From Paramecium tetraurelia (lineage: Eukaryota > Ciliophora > Oligohymenophorea > Peniculida > Parameciidae): 64,000 nucleotides of DNA. This document shows, piece by piece, positions 23,953 through 35,522 of this stretch. Where the stretch lies: assembly GCF_000165425.1 (NCBI RefSeq), contig NW_001799024.1, positions 1-64,000 of the forward strand, in the 5' to 3' direction. The notes under the pieces are model-generated. The model worked only from the letters and a program-made list of their open reading frames with translations, was not told the DNA's origin and ran no database searches. The position numbers and the translations under genes are program-made. How positions within the stretch are numbered: position 1 is the stretch's first letter; each line of letters begins with the position of its first letter.

Positions 23953-25103
23953 ATGAAATTAATATATATCTCTTTGTTGATTTCTATTTTATGGCATCCA
24001 GTCTGCTATTTGATAGATTAAATGATAGAGGATTACGATAAATCAACTGAATTGGTGACGGATAGTCATTTTTTCAAACATGCCATTAGATGGGATAGTT
24101 TGTTTTACATGGAAATTATGGAAAATGATTACCGATACTTCAAAAATCATGCCTTTGGATATGGAATAGTTTTATTAGGCAAACTGTTTTCAAACTCTTT
24201 AATCTGCATATTGATTTTATAGAAAATATGCAATGCTATTTCCACAGAATTAATTTACAAGATTAGTATGCATTACTCAAACAATAATCATAAATTCTCT
24301 TAATTATCAGCTTTATTATTTATCTTTACTCCTGCATCAGTATTTTTTAATTCACTCTATACAGAATCCTTTTTTGCATTCCTGGTGTTAGTTGCAATAT
24401 ATTTACAAATAAAGCAAAAGACCTATCTAAGTTCAATCATATTTGCATTATCAATTCATCTAAGATCGAATGGGATGTTCTTCATTCTTTATTCAGGATA
24501 TCCATATCTAGTCAAGGCCATAATTCTGCTAAAAGATAAGAAATTCAAATAAGTTGTCTCAACTGCTTTGGAGGCTATTCCTATTGCGCTGATCTATCTG
24601 GTCAGTATCGGAGTTATGTTATATTTGCCATATAAGAATTACTGTTAATAAAATGAGATGGAATGGTGCAAAAGTATAATTCCATATGCATACGGCTACA
24701 TATAGGTAAACATAGGATTAATCATTAGAAAAACTTTTGGGATGTGAGTTTCCTCTCATCATACAAGTTAAGGAAACTATTCTTTATATATTGGGGAATA
24801 CAGGGTATTTTGATTTAAGGATTTTGGTTATACAAATGGATGACTAAATCATGTACAATTAAGAATAATATTTAAGGAATTTCAATAATATTACCTACAA
24901 TCATTTTATTCATAATTACAACATTTATAGCGCATGTAAATTGCAGTACAAGATTTTTCAGCACTCAGATTCCGTTTTATTGGTGTTTAGCAGATCTTTT
25001 CTACAAAAAGGATGGTAAAATAAATAAGTGGGTATTATTTTACATATTGGAATTCAATTTGGGAGGCTTGATTCTTTTTACAAATTATCTGTTGTGGGCT
25101 TGA
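23953..25103 (+). CDS. PIGV homologue: GPI mannosyltransferase 2
   Basis: 375 residues with one 23-nt intron (24706-24728). Diagnostic features of the PIG-V family: RWDSLFYMEIME near residue 45 (the WD segment facing the ER lumen), TPASVFFNSLYTESFFA near 135, a long series of membrane helices, YGYIQ then FWDVSFLSSYK, and HVNCSTRFF towards the end. The enzyme adds the second mannose to the GPI anchor precursor in the ER. GPI anchoring is heavily used in Paramecium for surface antigens. The C-terminal end at NYLLWA is close to the usual family end. Confidence 0.88.
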
Positions 25104-25149
25104 TTTATAATATATGTTATTGTCTTAAATTATAAATTTATATAATATT

Positions 25150-25450
25150 AATAGTTATTTAATTCTAGATTTCTATTACTTTTCTAGGAATCCATTCCCA
25201 ATCTTGAGATATTAAATTTGATAGATGTGAGAAACCTTAATTATTTTGGAGTAGCATTTTAGACTACATAGGATAGTCTTAGGCATTATGTCGTTAGTGT
25301 TATGCCTACTAATTTTTGATATGTGTTTCTATAAGTAAGACTGAGTAAACATCTCTAAAATAGAGGAATCTATATTATAGGCTTCACCTTCCACTTTGAA
25401 AATAGCACCCTTATTATGAATATATAAACCCAAGTCATAAATTTAAAAAT
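25150..25450 (-). pseudogene. possible minus-strand gene fragment
   Basis: One minus frame reads as plausible protein (DLGLYIHNKGAIFKVEGEAY, then SSILEMFTQSYLQKHISK) for about 85 codons from about 25435 down to 25180. It has no start codon and a TGA lies just upstream, and it runs on without clear end into the 3' region of the PIG-V gene. It may be a relic or an exon of an unresolved gene. The opposite strand shows nothing. Confidence 0.25.
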
Positions 25451-25536
25451 ATTTTCAATCTGAGGGTGTAATTAATTTAATAGAAATTTAGTTTACCAGA
25501 ATTTTAAAAAGATTAAGATAGCAAAAATAAATTTAG

Positions 25537-25900
25537 ATGGAGAAAGAGGTACTAACTGAATGATAGATTATTGAAGTTGAGCACATTCAAAAAATAATAT
25601 TATAAGAGAGACTAAATGATCAACAATTGATAAATTTCTAAAGTCTACTCTATAGTAAACTCAATTTTAACATTCTGATCATGACACTGCCTTTAAAATA
25701 GTAATGATAAAATGGCAAAATAAGATTAGGAAAGGAAAATCAGATTTGAGAAAAGGGGTTCTATCAAACAGAGCTTGCAATTATTCAAGGTATATAATAA
25801 ATATAGTCTTAATCAACAGAGCACCAAGAAGCTGAATTTTATTCGTTAGATATTCAAAAGATGTAATAATAAATAGAGAAATAACATAAAAGCAAGATGA
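25537..25900 (+). CDS. short hypothetical protein
   Basis: A 99-residue model needs three small introns (about 18, 29 and 17 nt at 25549-25566, 25698-25726 and 25791-25807). The product has a helical N-terminus (HIQKIILQERLNDQQLINF) and a strongly basic C-terminus (STKKLNFIRQIFKRCNN). Two of the introns would be unusually short for this genome, so the model is tentative. No family recognised. Confidence 0.35.
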
Positions 25901-25987
25901 GATAGAGAAAATACTTAGCAAATCTTTTATTATATATAAATTGTTATTTATTTATTTATAAATAAAAGTAAATATTAATAATCAAAA

Positions 25988-26287
25988 ATGGGATAAGCCC
26001 ATCCTAATCCTAATGGTCAATATGTTAAGATTTGCACTCTTTGTCGTGAATAAAAACCTCCTCATCATTTTCATTGTGGAAAGTGCAGAAAAAAAGCACT
26101 CATTGGTTTTGGTTCTTCATTGGGTCTTGTGATTTTAATTGTTATATCAACAGGATTAGATCTAAACAATGAATGGATATCATTTTTGAGTGTTCTTTGT
26201 ATAGTTTCATTTTTTGGTGGCTGTTATTTTTGCTAAAGCAGACTCACAAATGGACAAGTGAACTAATATGTAGAATTTTATGAATGA
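25988..26287 (+). CDS. small zinc-binding membrane protein, DHHC-like half motif
   Basis: 99 residues, intron-free. Residues 17-38 read CTLCREQKPPHHFHCGKCRK, close to the first half of the cysteine-rich domain of DHHC palmitoyltransferases (CxxCxxxKPPRxHHCxxC), but the protein then goes straight into two hydrophobic segments (GSSLGLVILIVIST and FLSVLCIVSFFGGCYF) with no DHHC tetrad. So it cannot be a standard palmitoyltransferase. It could be a degenerate relative or a separate zinc-ribbon membrane protein. A downstream exon cannot be excluded. Confidence 0.5.
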
Positions 26288-26499
26288 TATTATTTGTTTA
26301 ACATTGAATTGCGATTTATAAAATTGAAAGTGTATTTTGTTAAAAAATATTAGTCCTATCTGCAAGTTAAGAGATTTCAAATTGCAATTATATTCACCTA
26401 AATTATCATATAAACATAATATATAATCCACAAAATTTCTATGATAAAATCTGAATAATAAAATAATAATAAAACTATTAAAGGAAAAATATTTATTAA

Positions 26500-28638
26500 T
26501 CAAATATCAGCTCCACAAAACATGCAAAGTAAATCCGAATCTTCTTTTTATGATAATATGGCATCTTTGATGGCTGAAAATGGAATCTCTTCATGTGGTT
26601 CTTTCTCTACTACTTTAAATATTAGTCTAGTGTAATATTCGCATAGCATATCCAAGAAATCATCACTATTTTAAATGTACTTGGATAAACACACTTTGGA
26701 TAACTGGAAGATTTCGTCCCAACACAATTACCCATTGCCATCCTTATCTGAAATTTAAATAAATAGGTCTAATTTTTAAACCAAAGTTTTGGCTCTAATA
26801 CTTACCATCAATTTCAGGAATTCACTCCAATTCAAAAAACCACTATAATTAAAATCGATCTTATTGAAGATTTCCTAGGCCAAATATTCACTCTGCATAA
26901 ATATCTAATAAATTCCCATTCTATAAGTGTTATAATCCACTCCATCATCAACTTTATAGTATCTATATCGTTGAGACGTGATTTATTGCAAGGCACAATA
27001 AAGTATATAAGTGTTGTGTAGTTCATATCTGGAGAAGTTTGTTTCAGACAGTATCTTTGGGATCCCCTCGATAAAGAGTTCCTTATTGATTTTTAATAAT
27101 TTGTGGAGACTTCCTTTGTTCGTGATTAGTTCCCTGATGTTCTACTCGATATGGTTAATAGATTCAGGTTTTTCCTCTTCCTCATCGTTGTTAAAGTTGA
27201 CTTCAGGTCCAACTTCTTGTGAGTAGCCACTATTTTGATTCAAGAATTTCTTTAATAGAGGTTCCAACAACTAGGCTGCTTAAGTTATCTAACTAATTGA
27301 TGTAAATCTGATAAAATACCTTTCAATAGTTTATTGACTTGAAACACTATCAATATGAACAGCCATCAAATCCTCATTTGAATTCTCCTCTTCTGGTTTG
27401 AACTTAATCTTTTTCAATTCTTATTCGTACCATCCCTCTATTTTCTCCAATTTCTCTATTTTTGGATTTTTGATTATGTATTCATCATTCATGTATTGTT
27501 GGATATAATTTTTCTGTTTGACAGCATTACAGGGTTAGAACATTTTGTTGATAATTGGTTTAAAGTTTTTATTCCTCTTGATTTCCTTATAGGAGTGTTT
27601 GAGTTCTTTGGAGTTCATAAATTATTGATTGATTTCAATTTCTTCAGGGACCTTATCCACTTGATATTCATCATCGATTGACTGGTAATTTTAATGCACT
27701 AATGTATGAATGATGCTATCGATCTATTGAGTATAATCTGGTTCATTTTTCTTAGTGATTTCTTCGCAATTGTAAAGGGAACAGCAATTTTCGAGATAGA
27801 GCAATTATGGATTAAATATCTACTTGTAGACAGTAGAGGTTGAGTAAATTAGAACACTTTATTTTGGGGGAATATCTAAATGCGAGTAAACAGGAGTCCC
27901 GTCCTTCAAATAGAAGTATATTTTTTTGGAATTAATCTTGAGTCTATAGATAAAATTGATAAAAACCTATTCTTGGACAACTGATGTGAATTTCCTCGAA
28001 AACGGATTTGTCTTTGATTGAATGATCAGGGACATACATGAAAATATATTACAAGGAACTTGTGTTGAGATATAACTGATTAACAATTACAATTTGTCGC
28101 ATTCTTAAAATAGAGATTACAACTACCCTGCTTATTTTGTAAAAAAGCGATCTCTGGTGGGTATCTGTTCCATCGTAATGGAGGACCGTTTTGCTCTTTG
28201 TGAAGTCACAATGGATCTCTGACAGACATTTTCTTGTAATCGAAAGCGTTAGAAACTTTTCATGAGGTTGTTTTCAATAGAATCCTGATTTATCTTCAAT
28301 CGTTTGCCATGAAACTCAATCTTTTCTTAGTACTTGGTTTCTTCAATTGTTAGCGGCTTCATTTCTTATCTACTTTCAAAATGCTTTGTAATTAGAAATG
28401 ATGGAGGAGTATCTCTAGAAGAGCTTTCGCGATTCCTGAAAAAGAGTTTTTGCACTTAGATTTCTTCTTATTGATTGTTCTATTTTCGATAATGTTGATA
28501 GGAGGATTTGCATTATTTATTAATGATATCTGATGAAGACTTATTGGATTTGATTGTGCTTTCTAATTGGGATTTCATGATTTTTCTAACTAAAGGCTAT
28601 GATTGAAATTCTTTTATAGGCGTTACAGAGGGTAGCAT
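26500..28638 (-). CDS. large EF-hand protein, otherwise unknown
   Basis: 712 residues in a single intron-free frame, ATG 28638 to TGA 26500. The C-terminal 130 residues hold a pair of EF-hands: KIDFNYSGFLNWSEF (about 605-619) and SDKDGNGQLCWDE (about 640-652), with acidic residues at the calcium positions; a helical segment precedes them (IFMQSEYLAQEIF). The N-terminal 400 residues are basic, serine and glutamine-rich and unmatched. Likely a calcium-regulated structural or signalling protein of the cytoskeleton or cortex, by inference from the EF pair only. It sits 46 bp from the next minus gene. Confidence 0.75.
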
Positions 28639-28684
28639 ATAATTATTTTATTAATATTTTTGTTACATACAGAAAACCAAACAT

Positions 28685-29735
28685 TCAATGACGTTTTCTG
28701 AAGAATTTGATATTCTAATATATGCCTAGTTATTGTAGATCGGATTTGGTTTCATTTCGATTTCTATCGAATAGATATACCTAAGAAAAACTAGTATTCG
28801 GAATTTCCATTCTATTTATCTGTTTGTAGTTGTAAATGATAAGTTTGGCTAGTTCCTCATCTGAGATAGTGTTGTCATTCTTCCTAGCCATTGCAATGAA
28901 ATCCATAGCCAATTGTTAAGAATAGGTGATGTGTTGGACATCATGGGTAGCTTTGGTTATCCATTCAAATTGATGTTTTTCTGGATGGAACTGATATCCA
29001 TAGATGGGGACTTCTCTGCCTTCACAAATGGTGACATATTTCAAATTCACTCCGTCTCGGCTATAGGCTATGATTTTGAAGAATGCTCCCAAAGAGTAGG
29101 CTTTTTCATAGGTATGTTACACAACTCCCCAGTTATGAGAATAGTATGGTCCATCTATTAAATCAAAATGTATGATTACCAACATTCTTCAGATATTCCA
29201 AAGTGACGGAGTCGATGGATTTCAAGACGAAAGAATCTTCTTCAGAATTGACCTCAAGCAATCTTTACTTACCCAGATCATCAGTCATTCTGGTCAATAC
29301 TTCATAGTAGGATGAAGCAATGTAATTGATCAATTGAAAACCTTGGCATATTCCAAGTAGAGGATAGAATTTGCCAGCCTTGTTGAATTGAATAACCTTC
29401 TGAAATATAAAGGATGCTGTGTCAGTAAATTTATTAAAAGTGAAACCTGGTTGAGTATTATTTAAATACAGGTCCACATCTCCTCCAGTGAATAGAACTC
29501 CATTAATCTAATTTAAGATGGAGGTAATCTCATCATAAGAACTATCCCAATGAATTGGAATCACTCTAGCCCCAGCTTGCTCAATCCATTTCACATAACT
29601 AGAAGGAAAATAGGAGTAGAGGGATTTGTCGTAATCTTTCAAATCAGAAGGGTTTGTTAAGATGCCTATAGTGGGTTTGGTGGTGGCAGAGATCACTGAG
29701 GAGATGAACAATGATGCAATGATTATTCTTAACAT
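28685..29735 (-). CDS. gamma-glutamyl hydrolase (peptidase C26)
   Basis: 341 residues with one 25-nt intron (29155-29179). Signal peptide MLRIIIASLFISSVISA, then PTIGILTNPSD, a GVLFTGGDVDL strand, the nucleophile in LLGICQGFQLINY (about residue 120; usually LGTCLGFE), SHNWGV and the catalytic histidine in YGYQFHPEK (about 255). The enzyme trims polyglutamate from folates in lysosomes or outside the cell; the signal peptide fits that. The C-terminal 50 residues after IIYNYKQ are an extra tail. The ATG of this gene lies 30 bp from the stop of the GRIM-19-like gene. Confidence 0.9.
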
Positions 29736-29765
29736 TCTTTTATTTATTTAATATTATGATTTAAA

Positions 29766-30352
29766 TCAAATGTTGTATACGTCGTAGCCGTGCAAGAAGC
29801 GTGATCCTGGAATATCGAAATAAGGATAGGGATCCTTGGTTGCTCTGGTGTATTGATGAGCAGCTCTCTTCTTAAATGGAACCCTAAGTTCTTAATTCAT
29901 TTATCATACCACACATCCTTTTGGTGATAGATGTCGGTGATCTACTTGATGTAATCGGATCCATGTTCAGCAAACAATTCCTCAATCAATATGCTCCTCT
30001 TGTCTTCTGCAGCCAGATATCTGATATCTTACATTGCTTAGTAAAATGGCAATGATTTCCTCTGCATCTTTTTCAACTCTAATTCTTTGCGTCTAATTTA
30101 TTTAACCATTCAACTATACCTGAATTGTCTTCTCACTTCCACTATATGCATTATGCCCCACACTTAGAATAAAACACCAAATGCTAAGATTATTTTGCCT
30201 TTTCTCCCTGGGATTCTCCTCTTCTCTGGGAATAGCTTTGTTCTCAATTCAGAGGTGTCCCCAATAGCTATATGCAAAGGAGAATTAGCCTGATCATATC
30301 TTCTCATGAACTAAGGCTTAAATAAATTTGCCTATCTGAAAATTTTGAGCAT
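29766..30352 (-). CDS. GRIM-19-like subunit of mitochondrial complex I
   Basis: 177 residues after introns at 30093-30119 (27 nt) and 29884-29909 (26 nt). The start at 30352 gives a basic presequence-like beginning (MLKIFRQANLFKPQF). Then come a proline/arginine segment (PEKRRIPGRKGK), one membrane helix (IILAFGVLFQVWGIMHIV), a charged helix (RRKELELKKMQRKSLPFYQA) and DVWVPFKKRA, matching the order and spacing of NDUFA13/GRIM-19, which ties the membrane arm of complex I together. Similarity is by pattern and length, so moderate confidence. Confidence 0.6.
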
Positions 30353-30372
30353 AATATTAATAATAATCAAAA

Positions 30373-31929
30373 TCACAATTATGCAGGTTTTTTAGAGAAA
30401 TTTGATCTTTGAAAATGGGCAATCGTATTATTCAAAGGCGAGTTAGGAATCTTATTTAAGCAATCTATGTTTGATCTTTGACTCGATGCTTCAGTTACCA
30501 ACTTTTGATTGCTCTTATGGAAATTAGAGATTATTCTTCTATTCTTCAATTGAGGAGCTTCCTGAAATTATACTCTTTCATATAAATACCTTCTGAGGTG
30601 CCTTTTAAGCATTCATCATTTTCAGTTTATTCATCATCTCTTAAGGATTCATCGAATTACTTTTTCTCAATTGCTTTTTCGTAAAAGTTGTTCTATTCGT
30701 CTGCACAAACGTTTCTGGTATCATATCTGTTGTATTTCTACTGCTATCTCCAACAAAAGAATTACTGCTGCTATCATTATTCCACACTTTATTTAATTTG
30801 GTCTAGGATTTCATCATTAAAGGACGAATCCTAAAATTATTTGATGCTATTGATAATTCTGATCCTATTATAGATACATTATCATGAGGTGATCCAGTTT
30901 CATTGATTTCATCGGTTTTACCAAGTGCATCTTTTGATTTGATCATCAAATATTTCAAAAACACAAACATCTTAATGTACTTGGCTATTCTCTATTCTTT
31001 CTTAACTTAGCATTAAATTATTTCATTCAATGTGAAAGGCACAGAGATATCTCCCTTCCCTGTAATCCAAGGATGTTCTAGACATTAATTAGCCGTTAAA
31101 CGATGTTCTGGTAAATAGGCAATCGTTCTTTCCAAAAAGTTTCTTGTATCCTAATCCTCATCGATTTTAAAGTTCAGTGAAAATCCCTTAATTTTTTCAC
31201 AATAAGTTATTTTAGTATCCCCATTTCGATAGAAGGGATGTTCTCCCTTGTATAGCATATTATACACCACTATTCCCAAAGCCCAAATATCTACCGACTA
31301 ACTGTTATCTATCAATATATACTCTTGTGTAATTTCCCTTTTTAATCAATTCTGGAGCTTGATACAACAGAGTCCCACAATTCTTACTCATCAATCCGTC
31401 CTCAATTCGATTGACAGATGCTGATAACCCGAAATCAATCAGAGTCACACTCAACTCCTCTCCATTCCCCCCAATTAAGATATTCTCAGGCTTTATGTCT
31501 CTGTGAACAATATCTTTCTAATGCAAATAACTCAAAGCCCTCAATATTTGCTTAATTATTGGAGTAACTTCATGCATCTATAATTTGGGTATGTATTCTT
31601 CCAAAGTCACCCCATCCACTTGATTCATGACTATATAAAACTTTTGCTGTGTCTCAAAAAACTGATGTTAAGTTATAGAATAATTATCATACTCCCAAAA
31701 TCTATATGATATTTTTATGGAACAATGTTTAGAGAGTGAGTGCTTCCTGACGTATGGCATCCTCCTACTCCTTACTTCTGAACAACTTTTTTTCAACAAT
31801 CTTGATTGCAACATTAATTCGCTTAACCTTGTCAAAGGCTGAAATAACCGTCGCAAAAGCTCCTTTCCCAAGCATCTGTCTTGGTTCAAACCTACTCAAC
31901 TCAGGGGAGTAATTACTTTCTTAATTCAT
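30373..31929 (-). CDS. serine/threonine protein kinase, CAMK-like (copy 1)
   Basis: 490 residues after introns at 31662-31692, 31298-31322 and 30562-30589. Kinase domain at about 13-275: LGKGAFATV (glycine loop), VAIKIVEKK (ATP lysine), [10 protein letters not shown] (catalytic loop), IDFGLSAS (metal-binding), YQAPELI and [10 protein letters not shown]; all catalytic residues are present. The C-terminal 200 residues are serine and asparagine-rich and probably regulatory. It lies 91 bp from a second kinase on the same strand that shares the same layout (PWITGK just after the kinase domain), so the pair looks like a tandem duplication. Substrates unknown. Confidence 0.9.
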
Positions 31930-32020
31930 TACCTGTTTAAGTAATTAAATATAAGACATTTTAAATTATAATTAAATAGTAAATTAAAATTATCAATATA
32001 TATACAGTATGTACTTTTGT

Positions 32021-33646
32021 TCAATCGTTTATAGGCTTTTTCTAAATTGGAGGCTTGCTTATTCTTACCCTTTGACTAGCCAGCACCTCTTGTTAAACGA
32101 GAATATTCTATCCTCTTGATGCAAAGGTGGTCCTCTTTAACTGAATTTATAGTGATTAATTCATACTTATTGCAGGGGCTTCACATTATTCAAGGATTGT
32201 CTGCCATCTGTGATACCTGATTTCTGTAGAATTGATGACTGATTCAAAGAATTATCGGATGTCGTGTTAATGGTGTGATTGGATTTAGCACTTCTTTCCA
32301 AAGATCTATGATAATGAGGAAACAGAAATTTTGAAGATTCCTTTTGCTACTGCAACTTTTACAAGTGATCACATGAGGTTCTTTCTCTTCTTTGAGTGAT
32401 GGTTTAGATTTTGAATTAGGAAATTCTATTTGATCCAATCGAAGCAGTATCAACATTAGATCCTTAGAGCACTTCCTATTTCAATTACTTAAACTTCTCA
32501 TTGGTTTGAGAAATAGATTATTATTTGACCTTCGGAATCTTTATTATCCTAACTGGTGTTTTAGCTACTGGAGTTGAGTAATGTTTGAATTGATCAACAT
32601 TGGGACACAAGACTTTGAGTTTTTGGAGAAACTGGATTGCTTGGATCAAGGACTTGATTTTTTGAAAATTGCTGTGACTTCTAAGGATTTCGATAAAGGT
32701 GAAAGGCTCAGTAGAGTTTTCTTTACCTGTAATCCAAGGATGTTCTAAACATTAATTGATGTTCAAACGATTTTCAGGCAAGAAAGCCACTGTCCTAATC
32801 AAGAAATTAATTGAATTGTTATTCATCCCTGGCTGCCAATTCCATTTCATTTACTAAATCTTTTCACAATAAGATTCTTTGTCATCAAATTGTTAGTAAA
32901 ATGGATGCTTGCCTTAAGTTAAGAGATTGTATACCACAATACCCATTGCCCATATATCCACACTCTGACTATATAAGGGAATGATCATACTCTGTTATAT
33001 CTCTTTTTCTATATCAACTCTGGAGCCATATACAAGAAAGTCCCGCAATTGTCACTCATTAATCCAGATCCTTCTAGATAGGTCAATTGAACTGAGAGTC
33101 CAAAATCAATTAAGGTTAGTTTAACGTCTTCTCCCACCTGAGAAATCATGATATTCTCTAAAATAAAATTTATTCCACATACCCGGCTTAATGTCTCTGT
33201 GAATAATGTCCATGGAGTGCAAATAGTTGATTGCCTGTAACAATTGTGTCACAATGTTGTGTACTATCTAATCTTCTAGTTTGTTCTATTAAAATTATTC
33301 CAATGTAACTCCTGTGATGAGATCCATCATTATATATAATTTACTTTTGGTTTCTTTACTCTACAATAACACAAAGCAATCATACAAACGTAACTCTTAC
33401 AATATTCTAATGATTCAATTGATTTAACAACTGAACCTCCTTCTTTAACATTTCCAATTGCAAAACATTGAAATGCGATTTCTCTATTATCTTTAGTGCT
33501 CCCTTCTTATTTGTCATCAAATTCTGTATCTCCACCACTGTAGAAAACGCCCCTTTCCCAAGAATTCTCAGAGGCTTGCAGTATTGCGTAATGAAGTTTG
33601 GTTATTTCTCCTCCGAATCAATTAAAAGCTCACTTAGTTTGTTCAT
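32021..33646 (-). CDS. serine/threonine protein kinase, CAMK-like (copy 2)
   Basis: 507 residues after introns at 33361-33385, 33158-33182, 32965-32990 and 32141-32166. The start at 33646 follows an in-frame TGA, so the gene is complete despite the nearby gap. Kinase motifs: [41 protein letters not shown] and SVDIWAMGIVVYN. Like copy 1 it ends its kinase domain with [10 protein letters not shown] and carries a long serine/glutamine-rich tail. It shares one intron position with copy 1 (just before SVDIW) but has an extra one inside the catalytic loop. Paralogue of copy 1. Confidence 0.9.
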
Positions 33647-33672
33647 TTATAATAATATGAATCATTTATTTG

Positions 33673-34435
33673 NNNNNNNNNNNNNNNNNNNNNNNNNNNN
33701 NNNNNNNNNNNNNNNNNNNNNNNNNNNNNNNNNNNNNNNNNNNNNNNNNNNNNNNNNNNNNNNNNNNNNNNNNNNNNNNNNNNNNNNNNNNNNNNNNNNN
33801 NNNNNNNNNNNNNNNNNNNNNNNNNNNNNNNNNNNNNNNNNNNNNNNNNNNNNNNNNNNNNNNNNNNNNNNNNNNNNNNNNNNNNNNNNNNNNNNNNNNN
33901 NNNNNNNNNNNNNNNNNNNNNNNNNNNNNNNNNNNNNNNNNNNNNNNNNNNNNNNNNNNNNNNNNNNNNNNNNNNNNNNNNNNNNNNNNNNNNNNNNNNN
34001 NNNNNNNNNNNNNNNNNNNNNNNNNNNNNNNNNNNNNNNNNNNNNNNNNNNNNNNNNNNNNNNNNNNNNNNNNNNNNNNNNNNNNNNNNNNNNNNNNNNN
34101 NNNNNNNNNNNNNNNNNNNNNNNNNNNNNNNNNNNNNNNNNNNNNNNNNNNNNNNNNNNNNNNNNNNNNNNNNNNNNNNNNNNNNNNNNNNNNNNNNNNN
34201 NNNNNNNNNNNNNNNNNNNNNNNNNNNNNNNNNNNNNNNNNNNNNNNNNNNNNNNNNNNNNNNNNNNNNNNNNNNNNNNNNNNNNNNNNNNNNNNNNNNN
34301 NNNNNNNNNNNNNNNNNNNNNNNNNNNNNNNNNNNNNNNNNNNNNNNNNNNNNNNNNNNNNNNNNNNNNNNNNNNNNNNNNNNNNNNNNNNNNNNNNNNN
34401 NNNNNNNNNNNNNNNNNNNNNNNNNNNNNNNNNNN
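33673..34435. other. scaffold gap (run of N)
   Basis: 763 undetermined bases. They probably contain most of the minus-strand gene that starts at 34494. Any long ORF spanning this run is an artefact. Confidence 0.99.
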
Positions 34436-34494
34436 CATTCCCACTCAAATAAATATACTAATTTTCTTCCAGAAGTCCATAGTATGTGTTTCAT
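34436..34494 (-). CDS. 5' end of a gene running into the gap
   Basis: Minus-strand ATG at 34494 opens a frame of 19 residues (MKHILWTSGRKLVYLFEWE) before the N run. Flanking sequence is noncoding on its upstream side, and the short frame has typical gene-start context, but there is too little to identify it. It may not be real. Confidence 0.3.
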
Positions 34495-34793
34495 TTTGAG
34501 TAATATTCTTTGGAGATTATTTTAAAATATGTATAGAAATAAAATACTATATTAGATTTAGTATAATTATATGACAAAAATACAAAAATCATATTTCAAA
34601 TCATAATAGATGCATGCAATTTGGTTGTTTCAATTATAATATAGAGTTTAACTGTAAAATTTTCATTTTCCTTATTGAACTTTCTTTCAGACCAAGACCT
34701 TTTGCATAAGTAAAGAATATCACTTACAATAATATTATATATATATTATTATGTAGAAAATATTATTGTTTAATGTACGAATTTCTGAAAATA

Positions 34794-35522
34794 TCATCCA
34801 TAGATTTTAATTGGTTTACCCATGGAGGTCTTGATGTGGAGCGTGCCAACATTCTACCATCCCTTTTTCAAGAGGGAAACCAAGAAGTTGATGGTTGTAC
34901 TCAAGTTTTATCTGAGTTAATCTTCGGACATTTCGTCAGTACCGAAGGCTGTACCAAGGGACAATGTGTTTTTCAATTGGAATCTGAATTGATTTATATA
35001 GAATAATACTTGACTGAAGACTTGACTTCGTTAACTTTGCTGCTGACTGATTCGGTTTCAGGGATGGCAATAGGGAATTTACCGATCTTGGTGAAGACAT
35101 TACCAACAAGTCTTGGGATAACTTTCATGAGGGATTCAGAGGCAATGAGGATGTCAAAAGGTTTGCACCACTTTTTGATTGGCTTCTTCTCTTTGTTGAA
35201 CTTCTTCAGGCCGTCTTGATCGATCGCGGTGAGACCGAGGGCCTTGGCCTGATCTGAATCGATGAGAGGTAAATCGTACCGCAATGAGTTAAATTACCAA
35301 TAACACCGATTTTGATGTTAGGGTAAGGGGCATGTAACAAACGTGTTGAGCCTTAGAAACGCTTGTCCTTCTAGACATCGTAATCTCTCAATTAAATTTA
35401 CAACTCTGTGGTCTCTTTAAAGTTTCTCTTCTTTCTCTCTGTCAACATTTCATGGATGTATTTCTTCAATTATTCACCTTGGAGCTTGCTAAAGAAGGTT
35501 TAAGAGAGATTTAATACCTCAT
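34794..35522 (-). CDS. RPL10A: ribosomal protein uL1 (L10a), large subunit
   Basis: 215 residues (family about 217) after introns at 35489-35517 (29 nt), 35254-35279 and 34984-35009 (26 nt each). The ATG is split from codon 2 by the first intron. Recognisable blocks: TERKKRNFKETTELQI, DYDVQKDKRF, KKWCKPFDILIASESLM, IPRLVGNVFTKIGKFP, and the end GWQNVGTLHIKTSMGKP. uL1 forms the L1 stalk that handles E-site tRNA. Codon choice is more GC-rich (AAG, ATC, CTC) than neighbouring genes, as expected for a highly expressed gene. All introns are near the ends of conserved blocks. Confidence 0.97.

Noticed and set aside
23953..25103. Possible end of PIG-V at the first standard stop near 24221
   Set aside because: That TAG is a glutamine codon; the family continues with matching helices and motifs to 25103.
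28913..29161. Plus-strand 82-codon ORF
   Set aside because: It is antisense to the gamma-glutamyl hydrolase, whose conserved motifs fix the real strand.
33468..34499. Several long ORFs of 260-343 codons over this interval on both strands
   Set aside because: They consist almost entirely of N; they are products of translating the gap.
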